Shown piece after piece: positions 1 through 6,550 of a stretch of DNA of 7,978 nt; positions within the stretch are counted from its first letter, which is position 1; the number at the start of each line of letters is the position of its first letter. The stretch is from CAYVDB01 sp964450705 (GTDB lineage Bacteria; Patescibacteriota; Minisyncoccia; Phycocordibacterales; Zambryskibacteraceae). The notes beneath the pieces are model-generated. The model was not told the DNA's origin, made no database searches, and saw only the letters and a program-made list of their open reading frames with translations. The stretch is from the NCBI GenBank assembly GCA_964450705.1, contig CAYVDB010000023.1:1-7978 (forward strand), read 5' to 3'. The position numbers and the translations under genes are program-made.

Positions 1-66
1 GATTTCTTCTTGATATTCCTCTTTCCAAATCTGTTTGAATTCTTTTAGTGCTTGTGGAGACAACAT
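1..66 (-). CDS. N-terminal 22 codons of a CPR-type small protein (partial)
   Basis: Reading leftward from the ATG at 66-64, an open frame gives MLSPQALKEFKQIWKEEYQE and then EI at the window edge, without a stop. From memory, N-termini of the form MLS.(Q/E)ALKEFK.I(Y/W)K.E(F/Y) belong to short (about 45-60 residue), highly charged helical proteins of unknown function that recur in Candidate Phyla Radiation genomes, often beside a serine-type site-specific recombinase gene. That association is recollection, not something seen here. No good Shine-Dalgarno site precedes the ATG; the bases just upstream lie in a hairpin arm (67-75). The gene would be expressed from a long structured leader. The function is unknown; the identification of the frame is fairly secure because of the characteristic residue pattern. 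Confidence 0.65.
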   Translation of the reverse strand, partial: MLSPQALKEFKQIWKEEYQEEI

Positions 67-286
67 AAAAGCCCACTCTTGGCTTGGCGGGGCTTCTGCT
101 TGAGGCGACCCGCAAACCCAACAATGGGCTTTTGTTCTCAGCAGAAGCGTTACTCGCCACCAGCGGACTGAAAAAGTCCTCCTACGGATGTCCGTAGAGA
201 ATCTCAGCTGGATAAGATTCTATTGGTGGCAGTCGCTTTTGCTGATTTGATAGTCACCGTTGTCTCTCAGTGACTATGCTACTGAC
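67..286 (-). ncRNA. Highly structured 5' leader or riboswitch-like RNA upstream of the leftward gene
   Basis: Complementary arms visible (plus-strand coordinates): 250-257 with 270-277 (8 bp); 139-149 with 234-244 (11 bp, one G-U); 156-162 with 224-230 (GCCACCA/TGGTGGC, 7 bp), enclosing three side-by-side hairpins 165-169/175-179, 182-188/191-197 and 198-204/215-221; and 67-75 with 125-133 (AAAAGCCCA/TGGGCTTTT) ending next to the start codon. A further arm at 92-100 is perfectly complementary to 140-148, so it competes with the 139-149/234-244 stem. A multi-branched domain followed by alternative pairings next to a start codon is the layout of a cis-regulatory RNA. The strand is inferred from the adjacent leftward gene and promoter; most stems would also form in the other strand. 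It matches no riboswitch class I can recall. A DNA-level role, such as a structured recombination site, is an alternative. Confidence 0.5.
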
Positions 287-292
287 ATATAC

Positions 293-322
293 ATTTTACT
301 AAACGCACTGTATTAGGGTCAA
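293..322 (-). promoter_or_regulatory. Putative sigma70-type promoter for the leftward structured leader
   Basis: On the minus strand TTGACC (322-317) and TAAAAT (298-293) are separated by 18 nt. Transcription would start near 286, just upstream of the first hairpin of the structured leader. The match is good but not perfect, and the spacing is one base longer than optimal. Confidence 0.4.
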
Positions 323-330
323 AAAAATTA

Positions 331-384
331 CGATGAGATAAAATGATACAGAATGATATTCCGTGATACAGGATGATATGGGTT
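331..384 (+). repeat. Left array of tandem 10-bp GATACAGAAT-type units
   Basis: Five units begin exactly 10 bp apart at 335, 345, 355, 365 and 375: GAGATAAAAT, GATACAGAAT, GATATTCCGT, GATACAGGAT and GATATGGGTT. One unit per helical turn would place the same face of each unit on one side of the DNA, as in iterons or phased operators. The array lies just upstream of the HTH gene and touches a DnaA-box sequence. A related array in inverted orientation lies beyond the operon at 6222-6281. Confidence 0.75.
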
Positions 385-391
385 ATCCACA
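383..391 (+). promoter_or_regulatory. Perfect consensus DnaA box next to the repeat array
   Basis: TTATCCACA matches the high-affinity DnaA-box consensus exactly and overlaps the end of the fifth 10-bp unit. Chance occurrence of a given 9-mer on either strand in a window this size is a few percent, so the position beside iteron-like repeats is suggestive but not proof of an origin. No second clear box was seen nearby. Confidence 0.4.
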
Positions 392-415
392 GTCAAAAAT
401 CAAACCTGACATAAA

Positions 416-444
416 TTGATATTCACGCTCAAAATTGATACACT
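416..444 (+). promoter_or_regulatory. Putative promoter of the HTH-mod-res operon
   Basis: TTGATA (416-421) and TACACT (439-444) are 17 nt apart. The expected start near 451 is only a few bases before the ATG at 455, so the first message would be nearly leaderless. This agrees with the absence of a Shine-Dalgarno site there. It lies about 30 bp downstream of the 10-bp repeat array, which could act as its operator region. Confidence 0.35.
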
Positions 445-454
445 TGAAATACCT

Positions 455-646
455 ATGAAGAAAGCGAAGAAAGAATTCCTTACATTGGAGGAAGCGAGAA
501 AGATATTGGGTGTGGTTGACCGCACCATGTATCGCTTTATACATGAAGGACAGCTTCGTGCGACAAAAATTCGGTATTGGNNNNNNNNNNAAGACCTCCA
601 ACGCTTCATTGACTCACGCGCAAACATCAAGGAACAAAAGAAATGA
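455..646 (+). CDS. Small excisionase/MerR-type helix-turn-helix DNA-binding protein
   Basis: Product of about 63 residues. EFLTLEEARKILGV (7-20) and RTMYRFIHEGQLRATKIRYW (23-42) form the helix-turn-helix and wing typical of the excisionase-like HTH family, followed by DLQRFI, the usual closing helix. The ATG at 455 is preferred over an upstream in-frame TTG at 416 because the family fold begins at about residue 7 and the probable -35 element overlaps that TTG. Ten Ns (581-590) replace part of the wing; homologues usually have five residues between this Trp and Asp where four fit here, so the true gap may be longer. The stop overlaps the mod start as ATGA. Family members bind DNA as regulators or recombination directionality factors. 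By context it could control the R-M operon or act at the repeat arrays; that is inference. Confidence 0.8.
   Translation: MKKAKKEFLTLEEARKILGVVDRTMYRFIHEGQLRATKIRYWXXXXDLQRFIDSRANIKEQKK
581..590. other. Assembly gap of 10 Ns
   Basis: A run of exactly ten Ns, a usual arbitrary scaffold-gap length, falls inside the HTH gene. The reading frame survives across it, but the real length and content are unknown. The join between the left flank with the HTH N-terminus and the R-M genes therefore rests on scaffolding. Confidence 0.95.
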
Positions 647-2340
647 ATATGTCTGAGCAAGAAATGAAAAAACAAATTGCGGACTTACAGTCCCAGATTC
701 GAAAACTCAAGAAGAATAATCTGGGGCTTGTTTTTGAAGATAAGACCGAAGATGTTGTCGAACAGTCAAAGATTCAAGTGCCAATACTAAAAGAGGTCGC
801 AAAAAGACATGTCGTTTTAGGCGAAGAATCTCAAAACAGTTTGATGATTGAGGGCGACAATTATCTTTCGCTTTCTGTTCTAAACTACACCCACAAAAAG
901 AATATAGACCTAATATACATAGACCCTCCGTACAACACTGGAGCAAAAAACTGGAAGTACAACAATGACTATGTAGACAAGGATGATGAGTATCGTCACA
1001 GTAAGTGGCTTTCATTCATGCGTCATCGTCTGAATCTGGCAAAAAATCTACTAAAAGATGATGGTGTCCTTATTTGTGCTATTGATGAAAACGAGCAGGC
1101 ACATTTGAATGTTTTACTTGAACAGTTATTCCCAGCTCACGAGCGACATACAATCACGATTGTTCATAACCCACGCGGTATCCAAGGAACGAATTTTTCA
1201 TACACTCATGAATATGCAGTTTTTGTCATACCAAAAAATCTAAAAACTATTGGTGACAGGGTTATTGATGAGGGGGAAATTAGCTGGCGCGGATTGAGAG
1301 ATAACGGAGGAGAATCTTTACGAACGGATGCAAGAAATTGTTTCTACCCCATTATCGTAAAAGATGGAGAAGTTATTGGGTTTGGAGATGTGGTTGCAAA
1401 TGATATTCATCCAGCCAGAGAAGAACAAAAGAAGGATGGCACTTATCTTTACCCTATAGATAACGAAGGTGTTGAGAGAAAGTGGCGTTATGCTCGCCAG
1501 AGTGTTGAAAAAATAAAACACCTACTTCGTGTAGTAGAAGGTAGAGGTAATAAAGAAATACAAATAGGAAAAGATTTTGGTAAGTACCGCACAGTTTGGA
1601 TAGATAAAAAGTACGACGCAAACGAATACGGCGCAAAACTCCTTCGAGAAATTGTACCCAGCTCCGACTTTGACTATCCAAAATCACTACACACCGTCTA
1701 TGACTGTTTATTTGCTGTTGTGGGAGAACGCCCACACGCAACGATATTAGATTTCTTCGCTGGCTCGGGAACGACAGGACACGCTGTTTTGGAAATGAAC
1801 AAAATTGACGGCGGGAATCGCAAATTCATTCTTTGTACGAACAATGAGAACAACAATGATGGTGCTGGAGGAATTGCTGAGTCGGTATGTTATCCAAGAA
1901 TCAAAGCTGTCATCAATGGATACAAAAATAAGAAGGGTGAGAAAGTTTCTGGGATACCAAGCAATTTGTTCTACTATCAGACCGACCTTGTAGATATTGA
2001 ACAGATTCACAAGGTTCCTGACGATGCAAAAATCAAAATCACCTACCAAGCTGGCGAGATGATAGCTGTTCGTGAGGACGCTCTCAAAGAGATTGAGAAG
2101 AACGACTGGTGGCAAATCTTTGAGGGTAAAGACAAGCAGGTGGCAATATACTTCAAGGAGGACAAAGCCAAGCTTTCAGAGCTTATTGCTAAGCTTGAGA
2201 AGAGTAAAACTCCTACTGCTCTATACATCTTTAGCTGGGGTAAAAACGAGTACAAAGGAGAATACACCACTGAGAATATCAGGGTCGAAGATATTCCTGA
2301 ACCGATTATCGAGGTGTACAAAGAAATAAACCGACTATAA
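643..2340 (+). CDS. mod: Type III restriction-modification system DNA methyltransferase (Mod)
   Basis: 565-residue adenine-N6 DNA methyltransferase that transfers methyl from S-adenosylmethionine to one strand of an asymmetric site and gives the complex its specificity. A charged, coiled-coil-like N-terminus (about 4-28) precedes catalytic motif IV, IDPPYNTG (93-100, DPPY at 94-97). The SAM-binding motif I, ILDFFAGSGTTG (368-379), comes after it. This order, with the variable target-recognition segment between (about 170-330), defines beta-class Mod enzymes; the YPKSLH segment (346-351) just before motif I is where motif X is expected. The ATG at 643 overlaps the HTH stop by 4 nt and has AAGGA at 630-634, favouring it over the ATG at 649. 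Res follows after 4 nt. Length is within the usual range and nothing is broken. The target sequence cannot be predicted from sequence alone. Confidence 0.95.
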   Translation: MNMSEQEMKKQIADLQSQIRKLKKNNLGLVFEDKTEDVVEQSKIQVPILKEVAKRHVVLGEESQNSLMIEGDNYLSLSVLNYTHKKNIDLIYIDPPYNTGAKNWKYNNDYVDKDDEYRHSKWLSFMRHRLNLAKNLLKDDGVLICAIDENEQAHLNVLLEQLFPAHERHTITIVHNPRGIQGTNFSYTHEYAVFVIPKNLKTIGDRVIDEGEISWRGLRDNGGESLRTDARNCFYPIIVKDGEVIGFGDVVANDIHPAREEQKKDGTYLYPIDNEGVERKWRYARQSVEKIKHLLRVVEGRGNKEIQIGKDFGKYRTVWIDKKYDANEYGAKLLREIVPSSDFDYPKSLHTVYDCLFAVVGERPHATILDFFAGSGTTGHAVLEMNKIDGGNRKFILCTNNENNNDGAGGIAESVCYPRIKAVINGYKNKKGEKVSGIPSNLFYYQTDLVDIEQIHKVPDDAKIKITYQAGEMIAVREDALKEIEKNDWWQIFEGKDKQVAIYFKEDKAKLSELIAKLEKSKTPTALYIFSWGKNEYKGEYTTENIRVEDIPEPIIEVYKEINRL

Positions 2341-2344
2341 AACC

Positions 2345-4615
2345 ATGTTTGCACTAAAACCATTTCAAGAAACAGCAATATCACAGCTCAAAAATGAGTT
2401 TTTGAATTTGTGGAAATTGCCAAACCAAAACATTCCATTGGTTTTCAAGTCACCAACAGGTTCAGGAAAAACCATAATGATGGCGCAATTTTTGCGTGAC
2501 ATAGTGAGCGACCCGAGATTTGAAGGTAATGACGTTGCGTTTGTTTGGTTCTCTTTTAGTGAGGACTCATACGAACAAAGCAAGAAGAAACTCTTTGACT
2601 ACTACGGAGGCGCAAGTGAATTGGATTTGATTGACCTCAATGACTTGTCTCGTGAGAAGCTTCACAAGAATGATGTCTTTTTCATAAACTGGCAAAAAAT
2701 CAAAGGACGAAGTAAGGAAAGCCGAAAGCTAAGGCGTGATAACGAACAAGGTCTAACCTTTGATAATTTTATAAACGAAACTCACGAAGCTGGTCGTAAG
2801 ATTGTCGTGATTATTGATGAGGAGCATATAGGTGCTGATACCGACCTTGCTCTTGAAGTGGTAGAAGGACTTATCAAACCGAAAATAACACTTCGCGTGT
2901 CGGCTACCCCTCGCGTTCCTAGCAGAGACGAAATAGCAGGTTTCGTGAAGGTAGAACACGCTGAGGTTGTGCAAGCTGGACTCATCAAGGAAAAAATTAT
3001 TTTCCAAACTGAGGAGGATTTGAAAAATAAAACATCCAAAAAACTCGACCAAGACGAGATGCTTTTGGAGCTTGCGTACAATAAGCGACTTGAGTTAGTG
3101 AACCTATACAAACAGCTTGGCGTTGAGGTGAATCCACTTGTACTGATACAGCTTCCTAATGACGACCAAGCCACAGCAGAAACCAGCAACACAAATAAAC
3201 AGACGATTGTTTTGGAATACCTAAAACGCAAAGGTGTAAAAAGCGAGGAAATTGCTATCTGGCTTTCAAAGGAAAAAGAGAATCTTGAAGATTTAGAGAA
3301 GCACACCTCTCCAGTATCATTCCTATTATTCAAACAGGCGGCGGCGACTGGTTGGGACTGTCCACGAGCAGGAGTGCTTGTGATGTTCCGAGAAATACAG
3401 AACCCTACGTTTGCAATACAAACTGTTGGACGCATATTGCGCATGCCTTTTGGAGTACATTTCGCTAATCCTGAGCTGAACCGTGGGTATCTATATACAA
3501 ACTACAAACGAAACGAGGTTCTGGCTGAATATGCAAAATCAAAAACCGAGAACCGACCAGCAATCAATGGAAGCTACCGCAAGAAAGGCACTGAACCGCT
3601 TACGTTTGAATCTGTATTCATGGCTCGAACGGACTACAACGACCTGGGCGACACTTTCCAGATGACATTCAAGGAAGTAGCGAGCAAGAAGTTAGATACC
3701 AAGAAGCTGGACTTGAAAGCCAAAGTAACTAACGGATTGATTGTTGGTGTTGAAATTCATGACTACGATAACTTCACAAAAGAATTGCTTGAAGAAGGTG
3801 GAAGCTATGACGAAGAAATGTCCCGCCATGACCTTGAGCGTTTGTATAACTTACTCTGTTTCAAAACAATAGCTGGGCAAACTGATGAGAACCGAAAATT
3901 CGCACCAGAACGTTCTTGGGGAAAGCTCAAGACAGCCCTCAACATCTACCTGATGGAGAAACTGAAGCTTTCTCGTATTGATGCCTACAAAGTGATTGTG
4001 AGTGATTTACTAAGCTCTGCAAGCGTCCTTTCTCCTGTCATCGGAGATGCTCTCCTTGCATATCGCCCTGTGCGAGAAGAAGAAGTACAGAAACGGTCTG
4101 TTCGTGCAAAGCGAATCGAAAAGATACAGCTTCCTCCTGAAGCATTGTTCTTTACCGACCAATACGAAGCACTTGATACTAAGAAGTCAGCAATGGAACC
4201 ATTTTGGATTGAGAAAGAATCTCTGGGTTCTACAAACGAAAAAGCTTTTGTTGATTTCCTAGAATCTACGAAAAATAAAAGTGTTGTGTGGTGGCATAAA
4301 AACGGTGATGCTGGTAGCGAATACTTCTCAATCTCTTACTACAATCCTGACGAGAATAAAGAGAAACTCTTTTATCCTGACTGGGTTATAAAAACCAAAG
4401 ATAAGGTCTGGGTCGTTGATACAAAAGCAGGATTCACTGCCGAATCAAATGATACTAAGTACAAAGCCGAAGCCCTTCAAGAATGGCTCAAAGGTAAAAA
4501 AGGTTACGCTGGTGGCATTGTCGTAAAAGACCCGAACGGCTGGAAAATCAACACTAACAAAAAATACTCCTATGATTCCTCAATGAAAGGATGGGATGAT
4601 TTTGATTTGAAATAA
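2345..4615 (+). CDS. res: Type III restriction enzyme helicase-nuclease subunit (Res)
   Basis: 756-residue superfamily 2 ATPase and endonuclease that works with Mod: ATP-dependent communication between two unmethylated sites leads to cleavage some 25 bp from one of them. Visible motifs: Q-like KPFQ (5-8), Walker A SPTGSGKT (36-43), Walker B DEEH (158-161), SATP (186-189), motif V ATGWDCPRA (334-342) and motif VI QTVGRILRMP (359-368) with both arginines. The C-terminal nuclease has PD (678-679) followed by VVDTK (690-694), a PD-(D/E)XK site in which D679, D692 and K694 are the expected catalytic residues. All key residues are present, so it should be active. It is clearly shorter than EcoP15I-type Res proteins (near 970 residues). 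It starts 4 nt after mod with no Shine-Dalgarno site, so translational coupling is likely. Confidence 0.95.
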   Translation: MFALKPFQETAISQLKNEFLNLWKLPNQNIPLVFKSPTGSGKTIMMAQFLRDIVSDPRFEGNDVAFVWFSFSEDSYEQSKKKLFDYYGGASELDLIDLNDLSREKLHKNDVFFINWQKIKGRSKESRKLRRDNEQGLTFDNFINETHEAGRKIVVIIDEEHIGADTDLALEVVEGLIKPKITLRVSATPRVPSRDEIAGFVKVEHAEVVQAGLIKEKIIFQTEEDLKNKTSKKLDQDEMLLELAYNKRLELVNLYKQLGVEVNPLVLIQLPNDDQATAETSNTNKQTIVLEYLKRKGVKSEEIAIWLSKEKENLEDLEKHTSPVSFLLFKQAAATGWDCPRAGVLVMFREIQNPTFAIQTVGRILRMPFGVHFANPELNRGYLYTNYKRNEVLAEYAKSKTENRPAINGSYRKKGTEPLTFESVFMARTDYNDLGDTFQMTFKEVASKKLDTKKLDLKAKVTNGLIVGVEIHDYDNFTKELLEEGGSYDEEMSRHDLERLYNLLCFKTIAGQTDENRKFAPERSWGKLKTALNIYLMEKLKLSRIDAYKVIVSDLLSSASVLSPVIGDALLAYRPVREEEVQKRSVRAKRIEKIQLPPEALFFTDQYEALDTKKSAMEPFWIEKESLGSTNEKAFVDFLESTKNKSVVWWHKNGDAGSEYFSISYYNPDENKEKLFYPDWVIKTKDKVWVVDTKAGFTAESNDTKYKAEALQEWLKGKKGYAGGIVVKDPNGWKINTNKKYSYDSSMKGWDDFDLK

Positions 4616-4617
4616 GC

Positions 4618-6123
4618 ATGATGAAAGATTTTATATGTATAGCAATAGAATTTCTTGAATATCCTCCACTTCCTGAGCTAATGCAAGGTGCTGGTATTGC
4701 CGTACTCACTTTATTGATTTCATTTGCTATTGGTATTTTCATTCACCACTTGGGTGATGGTGAGCGGAAAGGAAACTTTCTGGATTTACACGTTGCTCTT
4801 GACCATGTCTGGTTATTCAAACCATCTCTTTTAGTGCTCCTGATAGTTGTTGTCAGTCCATTCTTCATGGGAACAAGGAGCTTCGAAGTAAAGGCGGTAG
4901 TTTTTGTAATATGGGCAATATCTCTATTCTTTCTCTTTTGGATACTTCTACGTCTTTACGTTTGGGTCAAAGGTGACAAGGATGATTTTAGATTGAGTTA
5001 CTTCAATAAACCATTATTGCCACTCTCACCACAAGACAAGGTTGTGTCATGGGGTAATTTCTGGAGTACAGATTGGAATAAAAGTAAGCGATTTGTTGAG
5101 AAAGATTTCTTTACTTCTTTCTCTAATCAAATTGACTCAATTCTACAATCGGACGAAAAGAATGACTGGGATATTCTACCTAAACTTCTTGAGGATTTCT
5201 CGACCAATATACAAAACCGAAACAAGATATTCATACTTGTATTCCCAGAATTTTTTCCAAAGATTTTGGAGTGGCACTATCAATTTTGGAAAATACAGTT
5301 TTCAAAGTTTGCTAAAAACAAAGAAGACAGGAGCGAAACAAGCATAGACATCAAAACTTTTGAATCTGACCATATTGTTGACCAGATGATTAGATATGTA
5401 ACGAAAGAAGCTCTGACGGGAAATACAGGTAATGCGTTCTCTTATTTTGAACACCTGAAAAAACATATTGATAAGTACGAAACCGAACAGATTGTTGGAG
5501 ACAAGCACACATACGTTTATGTAGAGCATTTGCCAATCTACAACGACATACTTGAGCAATTACCAAAATCACAAGAAGCTTACAGTATATGGGAACACTA
5601 CTTTCCATTTGAATGGAAGATTACTGTCTCAAACCTAAAGAATCACATTGAATCGAGAATTTGGCTGAACAGGTTCCTTGAGTGGACTCGTTCGCGTGTA
5701 TGGAGCGATAACAAAGATTGGGATAAGGAATTGGATGAAGTATCAAAGGAGCTTTTCCCATCAGTCGACCCTATTATTTGGGCTAAAATTGTCGCCTTTA
5801 CGCTACGTCCATGGTCTGGTTCTCGAATCAAGTCAATCATAGAGAAGGAGCAGAATTTTGGTTACATTGGACGTATATTCACGGGATGGGGTGACGATGT
5901 AGAGTCAAACTTCGCTCAACAACAAGCAGAACAGCAGAAAGAAACTATCAACATGGCACTTTTTATTTTTGGTGGAATCTTTACTGTTGAAAACCTCACT
6001 CAATGGCTGAACGAAATTGATAACCTAAACTACCCAGAAGATTCAGAAGAGAATAAAAACAAAAAATACTGGAAAGAAATACTTTCGGCGATAAGAGCCG
6101 AGCGACAAAAAACTGACGCCTAA
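4618..6123 (+). CDS. Uncharacterised membrane-anchored protein, fourth gene of the type III R-M operon
   Basis: 501 residues that I do not recognise. The N-terminus has three hydrophobic segments, about 24-43 (GIAVLTLLISFAIGIFI), 69-84 (SLLVLLIVVVSPFF) and 92-117 (VVFVIWAISLFFLFWILL). A charged, Trp- and aromatic-rich domain of about 380 residues follows, probably cytoplasmic, with a mainly helical look. No nuclease, ATPase or protease motif was found. The ATG at 4618 lies 2 nt after the res stop, with no Shine-Dalgarno site and a second ATG in the next codon, so translation is probably coupled to res. Co-transcription and position inside the inverted repeats suggest an accessory of the R-M module, perhaps a membrane effector or channel-like protein, or an unrelated passenger. 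Any function is speculation; the frame itself is solid. Confidence 0.85.
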   Translation: MMKDFICIAIEFLEYPPLPELMQGAGIAVLTLLISFAIGIFIHHLGDGERKGNFLDLHVALDHVWLFKPSLLVLLIVVVSPFFMGTRSFEVKAVVFVIWAISLFFLFWILLRLYVWVKGDKDDFRLSYFNKPLLPLSPQDKVVSWGNFWSTDWNKSKRFVEKDFFTSFSNQIDSILQSDEKNDWDILPKLLEDFSTNIQNRNKIFILVFPEFFPKILEWHYQFWKIQFSKFAKNKEDRSETSIDIKTFESDHIVDQMIRYVTKEALTGNTGNAFSYFEHLKKHIDKYETEQIVGDKHTYVYVEHLPIYNDILEQLPKSQEAYSIWEHYFPFEWKITVSNLKNHIESRIWLNRFLEWTRSRVWSDNKDWDKELDEVSKELFPSVDPIIWAKIVAFTLRPWSGSRIKSIIEKEQNFGYIGRIFTGWGDDVESNFAQQQAEQQKETINMALFIFGGIFTVENLTQWLNEIDNLNYPEDSEENKNKKYWKEILSAIRAERQKTDA

Positions 6124-6221
6124 AAACCTGTCATGCATGGGGCTTCCCCCGCGAAACAAAAAGACCGAGAAGCAAAACTCCCACCACCAATTTTCAAAAT
6201 TCAGACGGGATACACCCCGTG
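6124..6221. other. Short gene-free region after the R-M operon
   Basis: Contains small inverted repeats: GGGG/CCCC around 6140-6151, AATTTT/AAAATT at about 6189-6201, and ACGGG/CCCGT at 6205-6209/6216-6220. None is followed by a T-run, so I do not call an operon terminator here. It leads directly into the right repeat array. Confidence 0.5.
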
Positions 6222-6281
6222 CCTATCATCCTGTTACTGTTTGTCTCATTCTGTATCATTCTGTATCGGTTTATATAATCG
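6222..6281 (-). repeat. Right array of 10-bp GATACAGAAT-type units, inverted relative to the left array
   Basis: Read on the minus strand, units start every 10 bp at 6267, 6257, 6247, 6237 and 6227: GATACAGAAT, GATACAGAAT, GAGACAAACA, GTAACAGGAT and GATAGG. The order 'CAGAAT unit, diverged unit, ACAGGAT unit, GATA.GG' repeats that of the left array, and the outer flank CGAT.A.ATAAA (6281-6270) also matches the left side. The right array has one more perfect unit. Unlike the left end there is no DnaA box at the inner edge. Confidence 0.75.
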
Positions 6282-6515
6282 AATGAAAGCAGGTGCCCGA
6301 TATGAGTACCCTCAAACAACGCAAAGGCATATCGCCTAATTTTCAATAGCCATATCTCAGGCAATTTGAGCAGATTCAAGAGAGAGCTTAGGTATGAAGT
6401 GATACTCTGTGCAGTGTTGGAAATAGGTTCTAACCTCTGACACAACTCGGAGCAGATTTTTTCTCCATATTTTTCAAGGTGTTTTCAGGCACTCTTTTTT
6501 GATGTTCGAATCTAT
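6282..6515. other. Gene-poor intergenic stretch
   Basis: No credible protein gene is seen. It holds a 15-codon open frame (ATG 6302, TAG 6349), whose start lies in a small inverted repeat CGATATG/CATATCG (6298-6304/6328-6334). There is also a short AGGTT/AACCT repeat near 6426-6437. The 15-codon frame could be the remnant of a gene start cut off when the cassette arrived, but there is no homology evidence. Confidence 0.5.
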
Positions 6516-6544
6516 TTGACAAAAATCTTACTATATGATAAACT
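6516..6544 (+). promoter_or_regulatory. Strong promoter for the structured small RNA
   Basis: Consensus TTGACA (6516-6521), a 17-nt spacer and TAAACT (6539-6544) predict a transcript starting near 6551. No protein start with a ribosome binding site follows before the terminator at 6707-6745, so the product is likely an untranslated RNA. Confidence 0.65.
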
Positions 6545-6550
6545 AGGATT

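Larger units (their letters stand above)
331..6281. mobile_element. Putative repeat-bracketed cassette carrying a type III restriction-modification operon
   Basis: The outer 28 bases at 331-358 match the reverse complement of 6281-6254 at 24 positions. Further inward both ends continue as 10-bp-spaced GATA-type units that read towards the cargo. Everything between is one rightward operon: HTH protein, Mod, Res and a membrane protein. Inverted termini around a self-contained defence operon suggest horizontal mobility or a linearised or integrated plasmid-like unit. Against this, there is no transposase or integrase gene inside, I find no clear target-site duplication outside the ends, and the matched ends are short. 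The boundaries are therefore provisional. Confidence 0.4.

Noticed and set aside
156..231. tRNA-like cloverleaf: 7-bp acceptor-like stem GCCACCA/TGGTGGC with three internal hairpins
   Set aside because: The third arm has a 7-bp stem and a 10-nt loop without a TTCRA-type sequence, the middle arm lacks a standard 7-nt anticodon loop, and the helix extends outward into a second long stem. It fits a multi-branched RNA domain better than a tRNA.
335..384. CRISPR array
   Set aside because: Units are 10 bp and contiguous with no spacers, and there are no cas genes.
416..454. TTG start extending the HTH protein by 13 residues
   Set aside because: The extension lies over the probable promoter, lacks a ribosome binding site and precedes the start expected for the family.
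643..2340. Phase-variable mod gene
   Set aside because: Many type III mod genes carry long simple-sequence repeats that switch them on and off; I see no tetranucleotide or similar tract in this gene or its leader.
2782..3444. 220-codon open frame on the minus strand inside res
   Set aside because: It is antisense to conserved helicase motifs in a fully intact gene, is Ser-rich as expected of an antisense shadow, and has no start signals.
643..6123. Alternative genetic code with TGA as glycine (code 25)
   Set aside because: No in-frame TGA occurs in mod, res or the membrane protein, and TGA ends the HTH gene exactly at an ATGA overlap.
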